Shown here one piece after another: positions 1-8,831 of a stretch of DNA of 64,000 nt. The number at the start of each line of letters is the position of its first letter. Within the stretch, counting starts at the first letter, position 1. The notes under the pieces are model-generated. The model worked only from the letters and a program-made list of their open reading frames with translations. It was not told the origin of the DNA and made no database searches. A program made the position numbers and the translations under genes. Origin of the DNA: Photobacterium salinisoli (GTDB taxonomy: Bacteria; Pseudomonadota; Gammaproteobacteria; Enterobacterales; Vibrionaceae); assembly GCF_003614885.1 (NCBI RefSeq), contig NZ_QZMS01000007.1, forward strand, positions 682,001 through 746,000. Direction: 5' to 3'.

Positions 1-1
1 A

Positions 2-1393
2 TGGGCAACCACTGTACTAGAGCCAGCTCAGGTGCCCCGTGCCTTCCAGCAGGCTTTCCACCTGATGCGTTCAGGCCGTCCGGGCCCGGTATTGATTGAC
101 CTGCCTATTGACGTTCAGCTGGCTGAGATTGAATTCGATATCGACAGCTATGAACCGCTGGAAGCTTACAAGCCAACAGCAAGCCGTGCTCAGATTGAAA
201 AAGCATTAACCATGCTGAACCAATCTGAAAAACCACTGATTGTTGCCGGTGGCGGTGTTATTAATGCCGGCGCGTCCGACTTGCTGCAGCAGTTCGCTGA
301 GATCACCGGTGTGCCTGTGATTCCAACATTGATGGGCTGGGGTTCTATTTCGGATAACCACGAATTAATGGTGGGTATGGTGGGTCTGCAGACAGCACAC
401 CGTTACGGTAACGCTAACATGCTGGCTTCTGACTTTGTGTTTGGTGTGGGTAACCGCTGGGCAAACCGTCACACAGGTTCAGTAGATGTGTACACTAAAG
501 GCCGAAAGTTTGTTCACATTGATATCGAGCCGACTCAGATTGGTCGCGTATTCTGCCCTGATCTGGGTATCGTATCGGATGCAAAAGCCGCACTGGAACT
601 GATTGTTGAAGTTGCCCGCGAAATGAAAGCCGCAGGTAAGCTGGCCGACCGCAGCGCTTGGGTCTCTGAATGTCAGCAGCGTAAGGCAACCATGCTGCGT
701 AAGACGCACTACACTGAAACGCCAGTGAAGCCAATGCGTGTTTACGAAGAAATGAACAAAGTATTTGGCGAAGAGACCTGCTACGTGAGCACCATTGGTC
801 TGTCTCAGATTGCCGCAGCTCAGTTCCTGCATGTATACAAGCCAAACCACTGGATTAACTGTGGTCAGGCTGGACCTCTGGGCTGGACGATCCCTGCCGC
901 TTTGGGTGTACGGGCTGCCGATCCTCAGCGTCCTGTTGTGGCACTGTCTGGTGACTACGACTTCCAGTTCATGATTGAAGAACTGGCTGCTGGTGCGCAG
1001 TTTAACCTGCCGTATATCCACGTACTGGTGAACAACTCTTATCTGGGTCTGATCCGTCAGGCACAGCGTCAGTTCGACATTGATTACTGTGTTCAGCTGG
1101 CGTTCGAGAATCAGAATGCGCCGGAACTGAACGGTTATGGTGTTGACCACGTTGCCGTGGTTGAAGGTCTGGGCTGTAAAGCTATTCGTGTCACGGACCC
1201 TGAGAAAATCGCCGATGCGTTACGCGAAGCCCAGGTTCTGATGAACAAGCACAAAGTACCTGTTGTGGTTGAAGTGATTCTGGAGCGTGTAACGAATATT
1301 GCGATGGGCGTCGAGATCGACGGCATCAACGAGTTTGAAGCACTGACAGAAGATCAGGCGGATGCGCCAACGGCCATCACTTTCAATCAATAA
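2..1393 (+). CDS. gcl: Glyoxylate carboligase (tartronate-semialdehyde synthase), 5' end missing
   Basis: Thiamine-diphosphate enzyme that condenses two glyoxylate molecules to tartronate semialdehyde and CO2. The window opens inside the gene: the frame is open from base 2, before the first ATG at 32, and that upstream part ([17 protein letters not shown]) is ordinary Gcl sequence. About 463 residues are visible of roughly 590 in E. coli Gcl, so the N-terminal part of the PYR domain is outside. The central domain (VIVAGGGV-like, nt 240-265) and the C-terminal TPP-binding motif GDYDFQ...NN (nt 950-1035) are intact. It is followed after 29 bp by hyi and then glxR, the standard gcl-hyi-glxR order. 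Identification rests on near-continuous similarity to E. coli Gcl as I remember it. Confidence 0.96.
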   Translation, partial: WATTVLEPAQVPRAFQQAFHLMRSGRPGPVLIDLPIDVQLAEIEFDIDSYEPLEAYKPTASRAQIEKALTMLNQSEKPLIVAGGGVINAGASDLLQQFAEITGVPVIPTLMGWGSISDNHELMVGMVGLQTAHRYGNANMLASDFVFGVGNRWANRHTGSVDVYTKGRKFVHIDIEPTQIGRVFCPDLGIVSDAKAALELIVEVAREMKAAGKLADRSAWVSECQQRKATMLRKTHYTETPVKPMRVYEEMNKVFGEETCYVSTIGLSQIAAAQFLHVYKPNHWINCGQAGPLGWTIPAALGVRAADPQRPVVALSGDYDFQFMIEELAAGAQFNLPYIHVLVNNSYLGLIRQAQRQFDIDYCVQLAFENQNAPELNGYGVDHVAVVEGLGCKAIRVTDPEKIADALREAQVLMNKHKVPVVVEVILERVTNIAMGVEIDGINEFEALTEDQADAPTAITFNQ

Positions 1394-1422
1394 GATGCCA
1401 CGAATAGCAAAAGGAATGTGAC

Positions 1423-2205
1423 ATGCCGAAATTAGCAGCAAACTTATCCATGCTCTTTACGGAAGTACCTTTCATGGATCGTTTTGAGGCCGCCGCGCAG
1501 GCGGGCTTCCGTGGCGTGGAATATCTGTTCCCTTATGCCTTTGAAGCAGAAGCGATTCAGGCAAAGCTGAATCAGTTTGGTCTGACTCAGGTGCTGTTCA
1601 ATCTCCCTGCGGGCGATTGGGAAGCAGGCGACCGCGGTATAGCGGTCGACCCTAAGCGGGTTGAAGAGTTTCGTGCCGGCGTACCGGAAGCCATTCGCTA
1701 TGCCAAAGCACTGAACTGTACTCAGGTGAACTGTCTGGCAGGTATTGTCCCTGCCGGTGTCACCCCGGGTCAGGCGGAAGCCACTTTTGTTGATAACTTG
1801 CGCTTTGCTGCGGCTGAGCTGAAAAAAGCAGGGATTAACCTGATTATCGAAGCGATCAACACCCGTGATATTCCAGGTTTCTTCCTCAATACCACCAAAC
1901 AAGGTCTGGATATTATTGAGAAAGTAGGCAGTGACAATCTGGAGCTGCAATACGACATCTACCACATGCAAATCATGGAAGGTGATCTGGCAACGACCCT
2001 GAGTCGTGAACTGGGTCAAATCCGCCATGTGCAACTGGCTGACAATCCAGGCCGTCATGAACCGGGAACGGGTGAGATCAATTACCACTTCATGTTCAGG
2101 CATCTGGATGAAATTGGCTATGAAGGCTGGGTTGGTTGCGAGTACAAACCGCAGACCACCACCACAGAAGGCCTTGGCTGGCTGAAAGAATTTAATCAAA
2201 TCTAA
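1423..2205 (+). CDS. hyi: Hydroxypyruvate isomerase
   Basis: A 260-residue TIM-barrel enzyme of the xylose-isomerase-like family, close to the 258 residues of E. coli Hyi. It interconverts hydroxypyruvate and tartronate semialdehyde. Metal- and substrate-binding stretches expected in this family are visible: IIEAIN (about residue 142), YDIYHMQ (about 184) and GCEYKPQ near the C-terminus (about 240), plus the HEPGTGEINY loop. The start is ATG with GGAATG a few bases upstream. It lies between gcl and glxR with short gaps, so the three are almost certainly one transcript. Confidence 0.95.
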   Translation: MPKLAANLSMLFTEVPFMDRFEAAAQAGFRGVEYLFPYAFEAEAIQAKLNQFGLTQVLFNLPAGDWEAGDRGIAVDPKRVEEFRAGVPEAIRYAKALNCTQVNCLAGIVPAGVTPGQAEATFVDNLRFAAAELKKAGINLIIEAINTRDIPGFFLNTTKQGLDIIEKVGSDNLELQYDIYHMQIMEGDLATTLSRELGQIRHVQLADNPGRHEPGTGEINYHFMFRHLDEIGYEGWVGCEYKPQTTTTEGLGWLKEFNQI

Positions 2206-2215
2206 GGAGAGGATA

Positions 2216-3103
2216 ATGACGACTATCGCATTTATCGGTACAGGCATCATGGGTAAACCAATGGCCGAAAACCTGCAGAAAGCTGGACACCAACTGGTCT
2301 TCTCTGACCATTACAATCCAGCTCCGGCAGATTTGGTTGCTAACGGTGCTCAGGTTGTCCACTCGGCAAAAGCAGCGGCTGAACTGGCCGAATACATCAT
2401 CCTGATGGTGCCAAATACCCCTCAGGTGGAAGATGTACTGTTTAGTGAAAATGGTGTGGCCGAAGTCCTGAAGCCGGGTCAAACCGTTATCGATATGAGT
2501 TCAATCTCGCCTATCGAGACCAAAACAATTGCAGCTCGAGTGAAAGAAACCGGTGCAGAATACCTGGATGCGCCTGTATCTGGTGGCGAAGTGGGTGCCA
2601 TTAATGCCGCGCTGACCATCATGGTTGGCGGCAGCGAAGAAGCCTACGCCAAAGCACTGCCACTGTTTGAAGTCATGGGTAAGAATATCAACCTGGTCGG
2701 TGATAACGGTGCAGGCCAGATCTGTAAAGTGGCAAACCAGATCATTGTTGCGCTGAACATTGAAGCGGTTGCTGAAGCCCTGGTATTTGCCTCTAAAGCC
2801 GGTGCCGATCCAGCCCGTGTTCGTGAAGCGCTGATGGGTGGCTTTGCCAACTCTAAAGTGCTGGAAGTCCACGGTGAGCGTATGGTTAAGGGTACTTTTG
2901 ACCCAGGTTTCCGTATCCAACTGCATCAGAAAGACCTGAACCTGGCGCTGTCCGGCGCTGAAGCACTGGGCATGTCTCTGCCAAATACCCAGTCTGCTCA
3001 GAATCTGTTTGACGCTTGTGTGAAACTGGGCGGCGAAGGCTGGGATCACTCAGCATTGATTCGTGCGATTGAAGAGCTGGCTAATCACAGCATCCGTCAG
3101 TAA
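2216..3103 (+). CDS. glxR: Tartronate semialdehyde reductase (2-hydroxy-3-oxopropionate reductase)
   Basis: A 295-residue beta-hydroxyacid dehydrogenase that reduces tartronate semialdehyde to D-glycerate. The N-terminus carries the Rossmann fingerprint FIGTGIMGKPMAENL, the substrate-binding motif DAPVSGGEVGA follows at about residue 120, and the catalytic lysine lies in GAGQICKVANQ (about residue 170). It begins 10 bp after hyi with AAGGAGAGG as ribosome-binding site. GarR is a close paralogue with the same reaction; the position behind gcl and hyi favours GlxR. Confidence 0.93.
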   Translation: MTTIAFIGTGIMGKPMAENLQKAGHQLVFSDHYNPAPADLVANGAQVVHSAKAAAELAEYIILMVPNTPQVEDVLFSENGVAEVLKPGQTVIDMSSISPIETKTIAARVKETGAEYLDAPVSGGEVGAINAALTIMVGGSEEAYAKALPLFEVMGKNINLVGDNGAGQICKVANQIIVALNIEAVAEALVFASKAGADPARVREALMGGFANSKVLEVHGERMVKGTFDPGFRIQLHQKDLNLALSGAEALGMSLPNTQSAQNLFDACVKLGGEGWDHSALIRAIEELANHSIRQ

Positions 3104-3175
3104 TCTGATGAAAAGGCGGCATCATTGATGTCGCCCCAGGTATGCAGCTGGTAATCAGCTGTATCCTGAATAATT

Positions 3176-3214
3176 ATTGTCACATAACAATTTTTAGTCT
3201 CCTTTGGTTATGTG
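3176..3214. other. Overlapping inverted repeats between glxR and the glycerate kinase
   Basis: In the 277-bp gap, CACATAAC (3181-3188) is inverted as GTTATGTG (3207-3214), able to form a stem with an 18-nt loop. It overlaps a second dyad, ATTGT-N6-ACAAT (3176-3191). No T-run follows, so this is not a standard terminator. The ATTGT/ACAAT arms match those of the GntR-type dyads near 5.06 and 5.88 kb but with a spacing of 6 rather than 2, so I do not call it the same operator. Confidence 0.3.
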
Positions 3215-3380
3215 GTCCCGAAACCGCGGGTTGGATATTAGGGCTGGCTGCTTGTCAGAGGTGGCTTTAGCCGGCCCTACCAGTTCGATAAATAATGTGG
3301 GTGACAGTGACAGTGACGGTTTCGGGTTTTTTCCCCTGTTGCTTGCCGTAACTGGGAGCTAACTTGACGTGGAGCGCAAC

Positions 3381-4664
3381 ATGCAAATGGAAACGCATGC
3401 ATTTTTGACTGCACTGTTTAATCGTGCAGTAAAACAGGCCCTGCCCGGTGAAACCCTGAAACACTATTTACCTGAAGACAGAACAGGTAAAGCGGTGGTA
3501 ATAGGGGCGGGTAAAGCCGCCGCCTCAATGGCCAGAGCACTGGAAAGTGTCTGGGAAGGTGAATTGGAAGGTCTGGTCGTGACTCGTTATGGTCACACCG
3601 CAGAATGCCAGAAGATCGAGGTGATCGAAGCTGCCCACCCGGTGCCGGATGATGCCGGCCGTGAAGTGGCAGAACGCATCCTGAACCTGGTTGCCGGGCT
3701 TAACGAGAAGGATCTCGTGATCTGTCTCTTGTCTGGTGGCGGATCGGCCTTGCTGAGTTTGCCTGCTCCCGGCATTACCTTCTCGCAAAAGCAGCAAATC
3801 AACAAAGCGTTGCTGAAATCCGGGGCGGCCATTGATGAAATGAACTGTGTACGCAAGCACCTGTCTGCCATTAAAGGCGGCAGGCTGGCTAAGGCCGTTG
3901 CCCCTGCGCAACTGATTACACTGGCCATTTCGGACGTACCCGGCGATGAGGCGACCGTGATTGCTTCCGGTCCGACGGTTGCTGATCCCACCACGAGTAA
4001 AGATGCGTTAGATATTCTGAGCCGTTATCAGGTGAGCGTACCCGATTCGGTCACAGAGTGGCTGCACAGCCCAGAATCTGAAACGGTAAAACCGGGTGAT
4101 GCCTGTCTGGAGCGGGCTAGATTTGAGCTGATCGCCAGCCCTCAGCTGTCATTGGAAGCGGCTGCTGAAGAGGCCAGTCAGTGGGGTATTCCGGCGCATA
4201 TCCTGAGCGATTGCATTGAAGGTGAATCTCGCGATGTCGCTAAAGTACACGCAGCTCTTGCCAAGCAGATTGCCGACCGCGGACAGCCTTTCACCGCACC
4301 GTGCGTATTACTGTCTGGTGGTGAAACCACGGTGACAGTCCGGGGTGAGGGACGTGGCGGGCGTAACAGTGAGTTTTTGCTGAGCCTGTATCACGAACTG
4401 CAGGGCCATCCGCAGATCTTTGCGCTGGCCGCCGATACCGATGGTATTGATGGGGTCGAAGATAATGCTGGTGCTGTACTGAATCCGCAGAGTTATCACC
4501 AGGGACAGGCACTGGAGCTCAACAGTCAGGACTATCTGGATAACAATGATGGATACACTTTCTTCAAACAATTGGATTCATTGTTAACAACTGGTCCAAC
4601 GCTGACGAATGTGAATGATTTTCGCGCCATTCTGATTCTTCCGAAGGAGGAATCCGGTAACTGA
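3381..4664 (+). CDS. Glycerate 2-kinase, type 2 (MOFRL family)
   Basis: A 427-residue protein of the DUF4147/MOFRL glycerate kinase family (GckA/TtuD, once labelled hydroxypyruvate reductase). It phosphorylates D-glycerate to 2-phosphoglycerate, the last step of this pathway. Seen: the nucleotide-binding region VVIGAGKAAASMARAL near the N-terminus, LLSGGGSALLSLPAPGI (about residue 120), DVPGDEATVIASGPTV (about 190) and the C-terminal MOFRL segment with GEGRGGRNSEF and AADTDGIDG. A GTG at 3369 is in frame, but the GGAG ribosome-binding site at 3371-3374 would lie inside the gene, so I take ATG 3381. E. coli uses the unrelated GlxK/GarK kinase here. A strong terminator follows the gene. Confidence 0.92.
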   Translation: MQMETHAFLTALFNRAVKQALPGETLKHYLPEDRTGKAVVIGAGKAAASMARALESVWEGELEGLVVTRYGHTAECQKIEVIEAAHPVPDDAGREVAERILNLVAGLNEKDLVICLLSGGGSALLSLPAPGITFSQKQQINKALLKSGAAIDEMNCVRKHLSAIKGGRLAKAVAPAQLITLAISDVPGDEATVIASGPTVADPTTSKDALDILSRYQVSVPDSVTEWLHSPESETVKPGDACLERARFELIASPQLSLEAAAEEASQWGIPAHILSDCIEGESRDVAKVHAALAKQIADRGQPFTAPCVLLSGGETTVTVRGEGRGGRNSEFLLSLYHELQGHPQIFALAADTDGIDGVEDNAGAVLNPQSYHQGQALELNSQDYLDNNDGYTFFKQLDSLLTTGPTLTNVNDFRAILILPKEESGN

Positions 4665-4747
4665 ATAACTCCTTGAGTTATGTTGTAAGTTGTAAGAGGC
4701 AACGGTAGACACAGTTTTCTTTGTCCTTGGAGACTGTGTGCCCTTTG

Positions 4748-4780
4748 GGAATAGTGTCAGCGGCACTATTCCTTTTTTTT
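4748..4780 (+). terminator. Rho-independent terminator of the glyoxylate/glycerate cluster
   Basis: Perfect 9-bp stem GGAATAGTG / CACTATTCC with a 7-nt loop, followed directly by eight T residues. It lies 83 bp after the kinase stop codon. Confidence 0.9.
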
Positions 4781-5056
4781 ATGCTATCATTTTTTGGGGT
4801 CAGCAAAGCCAATCACATTTAGAAATAAGTTAAAGCGCCGATAATAAAGGACGAATGTTGAATATGATCACAGGGATATTGCGCAGGATTATGTTTTCAG
4901 GACAACGATTAGAATGGCAAACGCACTCATCGTAATTTTGTCATGCTATTTAGCAATAGAGAGAGGTAGGTGGGAGCGTGCAGCACCAACTTATACAATA
5001 CCGAACTGAACGCGTAGGCTGCATGCCCCACTGAGAACAGTATAGGGCATATCAGT

Positions 5057-5068
5057 ATTGTATACAAT
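5057..5068. promoter_or_regulatory. GntR/FCD-type operator dyad ATTGTATACAAT
   Basis: A perfect 12-bp palindrome typical in form of FadR-subfamily GntR operators. A near-identical site lies in the promoter of the adjacent GntR gene (5878-5889). This copy sits about 34 bp past the 3' end of that gene, in the gap between convergent genes, where no promoter for an annotated gene is expected. A half-site, TATACAAT, lies at about 4992-4999. The rest of the 437-bp gap (4665-5101) holds the terminator at 4748 and nothing else I recognise. Confidence 0.5.
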
Positions 5069-5101
5069 CTTGTTCTATATTTTGCTAGAAATTGTTTCGA
5101 C

Positions 5102-5842
5102 TTATCTTCTCTTCAACACAACATCAGAAAATACCGCGTGCAGGTCACTACTTATCGCTTCATCATCAAGGGCTAACTTCGCATTGATATGGCCCAGGTG
5201 ACTACGCATCAGTGAAACCGCTTTTTCTGTTTCACCCGCTTCAATAGCGTCCAGCAGCTGATTATGTTCATCAAAAGAGCATTGACCTCGGTTACCGACT
5301 TCATAAAGTGCAATGATCAGAGAAGTTTGTGACACAATACTGCGCTGGAAGGAAAGCAAAGGAGGGTTATTAGCCATGCTGGCCAGTTGGATATGGAATT
5401 CACCGGAGAGGCGGATACCCCGGCCCACATCGCCTTGATCAAAAGCGGCATGCTCTTCTTTAACCAGTTCACGTAATTTAGCGACTTGTTCGCTGGTTGC
5501 ATGTTCAACGGCCAGTTCTGTGATGGCGAGCTCCAGTACTTCACGCGCTTTCAGTACCTGTCGGGCTTCTTCAACATTAGGCGCAGCGACTATGGCACCA
5601 CGGTTCGGGCGAATTTTAACAATCTGCTCGACAGACAGGCGAAGTAAGGCACGACGGATAATAGTTCGGCTGACACCGAAAATTTCACCCAGTGCTTCTT
5701 CATTGAGCTTAGTGTTTGGTGGCAGGCGCTGTTCCAGGATGGCATCAAAAATGTGTCCGTAGACAATATCATCCTGGGTAAGTGTCGGACCCACAGTGGG
5801 TGATTTCTTTAACGTTGATTTTTTTTTCACTGGCGTGGTCAC
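5102..5842 (-). CDS. GntR-family transcriptional regulator, FCD (FadR-like) subfamily
   Basis: A 246-residue regulator with an N-terminal winged helix-turn-helix (about residues 25-85, with LNEEALGEIFGVSRTIIRRA) and a C-terminal FCD ligand-binding domain (about 95-220) that normally binds a small carboxylate. The start is GTG, with AGGAGA six bases upstream. It lies next to the glyoxylate-to-glycerate genes on the opposite strand, and its promoter holds a dyad of the kind this subfamily binds. I infer that it controls itself and perhaps the gcl cluster, whose main promoter is outside the window. The effector is unknown. Confidence 0.9.
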   Translation of the reverse strand: MTTPVKKKSTLKKSPTVGPTLTQDDIVYGHIFDAILEQRLPPNTKLNEEALGEIFGVSRTIIRRALLRLSVEQIVKIRPNRGAIVAAPNVEEARQVLKAREVLELAITELAVEHATSEQVAKLRELVKEEHAAFDQGDVGRGIRLSGEFHIQLASMANNPPLLSFQRSIVSQTSLIIALYEVGNRGQCSFDEHNQLLDAIEAGETEKAVSLMRSHLGHINAKLALDDEAISSDLHAVFSDVVLKRR

Positions 5843-5877
5843 TACTTCTCTCCTAAAGCTTGTCCAGCTGCCCCGTT

Positions 5878-5889
5878 ATTGTATGCAAT
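5878..5889. promoter_or_regulatory. GntR/FCD-type operator in the regulator's own promoter
   Basis: ATTGTATGCAAT differs by one base from the perfect palindrome at 5057-5068. It lies 36 bp before the GTG start of the GntR gene, where binding would give autoregulation. Confidence 0.55.
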
Positions 5890-6038
5890 TAACGCAAAAA
5901 AGCGAATTAACTTTTCAGAGTAAAATAAATAATCATATTTTATCCGGCTCGCTTGTGCTCTTGAGTCGCGATTAATCAGGGAAAAATGAAACAGAGTGTA
6001 TAGACGCGTTCTGATGCTGACTCATTGACCGGGCGAAA

Positions 6039-6671
6039 CTAGTGAGTGCTAACCCGGTCCTGATTGAATAAATCTGCAAATTTCGGATAAGCCGCGGAGG
6101 CTGTTTTTCTAATAAATTCAATGGGCATGTCATCAAAACAACCGTGATATTTTACATACTCCATGTGTTTGCTACCATCTTTTGTCGCGGAATGGAGAAT
6201 AGCGTCATGTTTACCGTCAAATTCCAGTGGTTCAACGTTAAACTTCTCGCATAAAGCACGATCGAATACAGGTGTCACTTTTACCCAGCCCTGGTTCAGC
6301 CAGATCTCTGCATAGCCATGCAAAGCGAAATAGTCTGTCCCCAGCCATTCAACCAATGCCGGCGTTGATAAGTGATTGATCACATCTGCGAGACCAAGAC
6401 GGGCCGGGATACCATGCAGACGGCATAGTGCGACCATAAGCGCCGCTTTTGGGATGCAATATGCCTGATTTGTCTGAAAGCAATAGCTGGCTTTCAGACT
6501 GGGCAGGCCATCCTTCAGCGTGTAAGGATTGTAAACAATTTCATCGCGAACCAGATAATACATACTGATGGCTTTCTCGGCCGCTGTGCGACCTGCCACC
6601 TGTTTGCTGAAACGTTGGATAGCCGGGTGGTGAAAATCAAAGTACTCGGTAGCGCTTAATTGGTCTTCCAT
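6039..6671 (-). CDS. Transglutaminase-like cysteine protease-fold protein
   Basis: A 210-residue protein of the transglutaminase-like superfamily. The expected Cys-His-Asp order is visible: the cysteine in AYCIPKAALMVALCRLHGIP (about residue 92), the histidine in FALHGYAEIWL (about 140) and an aspartate in VTPVFDRALC (about 158). No signal peptide is seen, so it is probably cytosolic. Members of this family hydrolyse or transfer amide bonds, but the substrate is not predictable. It stands alone, with about 250 bp of non-coding sequence before the next gene. Confidence 0.85.
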   Translation of the reverse strand: MEDQLSATEYFDFHHPAIQRFSKQVAGRTAAEKAISMYYLVRDEIVYNPYTLKDGLPSLKASYCFQTNQAYCIPKAALMVALCRLHGIPARLGLADVINHLSTPALVEWLGTDYFALHGYAEIWLNQGWVKVTPVFDRALCEKFNVEPLEFDGKHDAILHSATKDGSKHMEYVKYHGCFDDMPIEFIRKTASAAYPKFADLFNQDRVSTH

Positions 6672-6927
6672 GTTAAGAGATCCCAGTGTTGTTATGTATC
6701 TAGCAGACTAGAGTCTAAGCTCTATCTTGGCGAGCGGACTGGACAGGTTTTATGCGAGAGCTTGAGCTATTTCACATCAATGCTGGCGTACGTAAATGAC
6801 CGGTGGGCCATAACCTATCCTTAATATGGCTGCGGCATATCAGAACCGTGATACGCTGTGAGTACGCAGTATTGCACCGAGGTGACCAGCGGTGGCCAGG
6901 TCTGAGATCTGATGTAAGGGTGTGAGT

Positions 6928-7989
6928 ATGGTATTTAAACGACGGATTAACCGTACACTTCAGTTACTGTTTAGTGATCTATCTGATCGTGCTCTTGCCA
7001 ACGCGAGTCAATGGCGGGCTGGTTTGGGGGAATTTGTTGAAACCGGTTTGCCACCGGCACCCAGTGATCTGGTGATCGCCACCCTGAACGGTGTGATGGG
7101 GGATGCGCTTGAAGAGCGCAAAAGCCGGCTAGCACAGAGAATGGCATTCAGCAGCGGTATGCAGCCACTGAGCCTGGATCCTATTAGGTTGGCCGGACAA
7201 TTGTCGCTGCCGCAGACCCGGATTGTGATTTGTGTCCACGGCTGGTGTATGAATGACAGTCAATGGCAACGTAAGCCCCATGATCACGGACGAAATTTGG
7301 CGAAGTTTGGCTATACCCCCGTGTATCTGCGTTATAACACCGGACGCCACATTTCGACCAATGGTGAAGATTTCGCTCTATTGTTAGAGCAGCTGATTGC
7401 CGCGTGGCCTTGTCCGGTACAGGAAATTGTCATTATCGCCCACAGCATGGGCGGGCTGGTCAGCAGGAGTGCTTGCTTCTATGCTGCAAAACATCAGGTG
7501 AGCTGGATAAATCAGCTATCTACACTGGTTACCCTGGGCACCCCGCATAACGGCGCACCTTTAGCAAAACTGGCCAGCTGGGCAGAAACCCGTATTGAGG
7601 CGGTGCCTTACCTGCAATCCGTGGCCAATCTGACCCGGCAGCGCAGTGCCGGCAGTAAAGATCTCAGTCTAGGCACTATCTGCCATTCCGACTGGCAACG
7701 AGAGCCACCGCCACCTCATCCCCTTCGCCCTCCTTTACCGGACGGTGTGGCCTGTTACGCTGTCGCCAGTTGTCTGAGTAAACATACCCAGGATGAAAGA
7801 AGCCGCCGTATCGGCGATGGTCTGGTGCCGGTTTCGAGCGCGTTGGGGGAAGGAGGCGAGCAGCATCTTTCTGTGGGTTTTCCTGAATATAATCAGTTTG
7901 TTATAGGTAGTGTTAATCATATGGGATTGCTCACGCATCCCTTTGTCGCCAGAAAAATAGAACAGTGGGTTCTGGCAAACAGTGGATAA
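6928..7989 (+). CDS. Alpha/beta-hydrolase (lipase/PGAP1-like)
   Basis: A 353-residue alpha/beta hydrolase. The nucleophile elbow is AHSMGG (serine at about residue 173), an oxyanion-hole HGW lies at about 104, and candidate acid and base residues occur in IGDGLVPVSSA and in SVNHMGLLTHP near the end. The last histidine context is typical of PGAP1/LipA-type esterases. A GTG at 6922 is in frame, but AAGGG is better spaced for ATG 6928. There is no clear signal peptide. The substrate is unknown; it is probably an esterase or lipase. Confidence 0.85.
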   Translation: MVFKRRINRTLQLLFSDLSDRALANASQWRAGLGEFVETGLPPAPSDLVIATLNGVMGDALEERKSRLAQRMAFSSGMQPLSLDPIRLAGQLSLPQTRIVICVHGWCMNDSQWQRKPHDHGRNLAKFGYTPVYLRYNTGRHISTNGEDFALLLEQLIAAWPCPVQEIVIIAHSMGGLVSRSACFYAAKHQVSWINQLSTLVTLGTPHNGAPLAKLASWAETRIEAVPYLQSVANLTRQRSAGSKDLSLGTICHSDWQREPPPPHPLRPPLPDGVACYAVASCLSKHTQDERSRRIGDGLVPVSSALGEGGEQHLSVGFPEYNQFVIGSVNHMGLLTHPFVARKIEQWVLANSG

Positions 7990-8131
7990 TTATCAATCAG
8001 ATTATTTTATGGTTATAAGCTGTAAAATTTATCCATGATTTTTTTTTCTCTTTTCCATTCAATCAATGATTTGTGACTCGCCATGTGAGTGTCTATAAAG
8101 CCTCAACGCTAGGCTAATACGGATTGATCGC

Positions 8132-8743
8132 ATGGATCTCGACACTATGCTTGATAGCCTGCACACGCAGGGCTGGTGTGTGTGGGACGATTTTCTTTCT
8201 GCAAACGAAATTTCTGCACTGTTGCAATGCTTGCCATCTGAATGGTCACAAGCGGGTATCGGGCGTCAGGATGCCCATACCCATGTGGCGTCTATCCGAA
8301 GTGATAAGATTCATTGGCTGAAAGAAGAGATGGGCCAGCCGGTTCATCACTATCTGGATAAAATGGAAGTGATCCGTCAGGCGGCTAATCGCTACCTTTA
8401 TCTGGGCCTGTTTGAATACGAGGCGCATTTTGCCAAGTACGAGCAGGGGGATTTCTATAAAAAGCATCGTGATAGTTTTCGTGGTAAAGCCAACCGTATT
8501 CTTACGACGGTATTGTATCTGAACGATAAAGACTGGCAGGAAAAGGATGGGGGAGAGCTGGTTATCTACAATGATGATGAGAGCTTTCTGACAAAGCTGG
8601 TGCCTAAAGGCGGGCGCCTGGTGATGTTTCTGTCTGAGGACTTTCCCCATGAAGTACTGCCCGCGCACCGCCCGCGCTTCAGTATTGCGGGTTGGTTCCG
8701 GCTCAATGGCGTGAGTGCGGGAAGTCTGGATATCGCGGTTTAA
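8132..8743 (+). CDS. 2-oxoglutarate/Fe(II)-dependent oxygenase
   Basis: A 203-residue protein of the prolyl-4-hydroxylase-like 2OG-Fe(II) oxygenase family. The iron-binding triad HxD...H is visible as H112-R-D114 and H173 (in DFPHEV), with an arginine at about 182 in the usual 2-oxoglutarate position (PRFSIAGWF). The double-stranded beta-helix strands between them (LTTVLYLN, GELVIY, RLVMFLS) fit the fold. It ends about 90 bp before the convergent permease gene. The substrate, protein residue or small molecule, cannot be told from sequence. Confidence 0.88.
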   Translation: MDLDTMLDSLHTQGWCVWDDFLSANEISALLQCLPSEWSQAGIGRQDAHTHVASIRSDKIHWLKEEMGQPVHHYLDKMEVIRQAANRYLYLGLFEYEAHFAKYEQGDFYKKHRDSFRGKANRILTTVLYLNDKDWQEKDGGELVIYNDDESFLTKLVPKGGRLVMFLSEDFPHEVLPAHRPRFSIAGWFRLNGVSAGSLDIAV

Positions 8744-8800
8744 TCGTTGAACGATCATGCGTTATGCAGAGATCAAGGTATCGGGTCAGCCGTCTTAATA

Positions 8801-8826
8801 TCGGGCCAGTCAATCGACTGGCCCGA
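8801..8826. terminator. Hairpin between convergent oxygenase and permease genes
   Basis: Perfect 11-bp stem TCGGGCCAGTC / GACTGGCCCGA with a 4-nt loop, six bases from the permease stop codon. Neither side has a real T-run, so it may end transcription weakly in both directions or protect 3' ends. Confidence 0.5.
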
Positions 8827-8831
8827 ATTGA

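Noticed and set aside
3176..3191. A third GntR operator between glxR and the kinase
   Set aside because: The arms ATTGT/ACAAT match, but the spacing is 6 instead of 2, which would put the half-sites on a different face of the helix.
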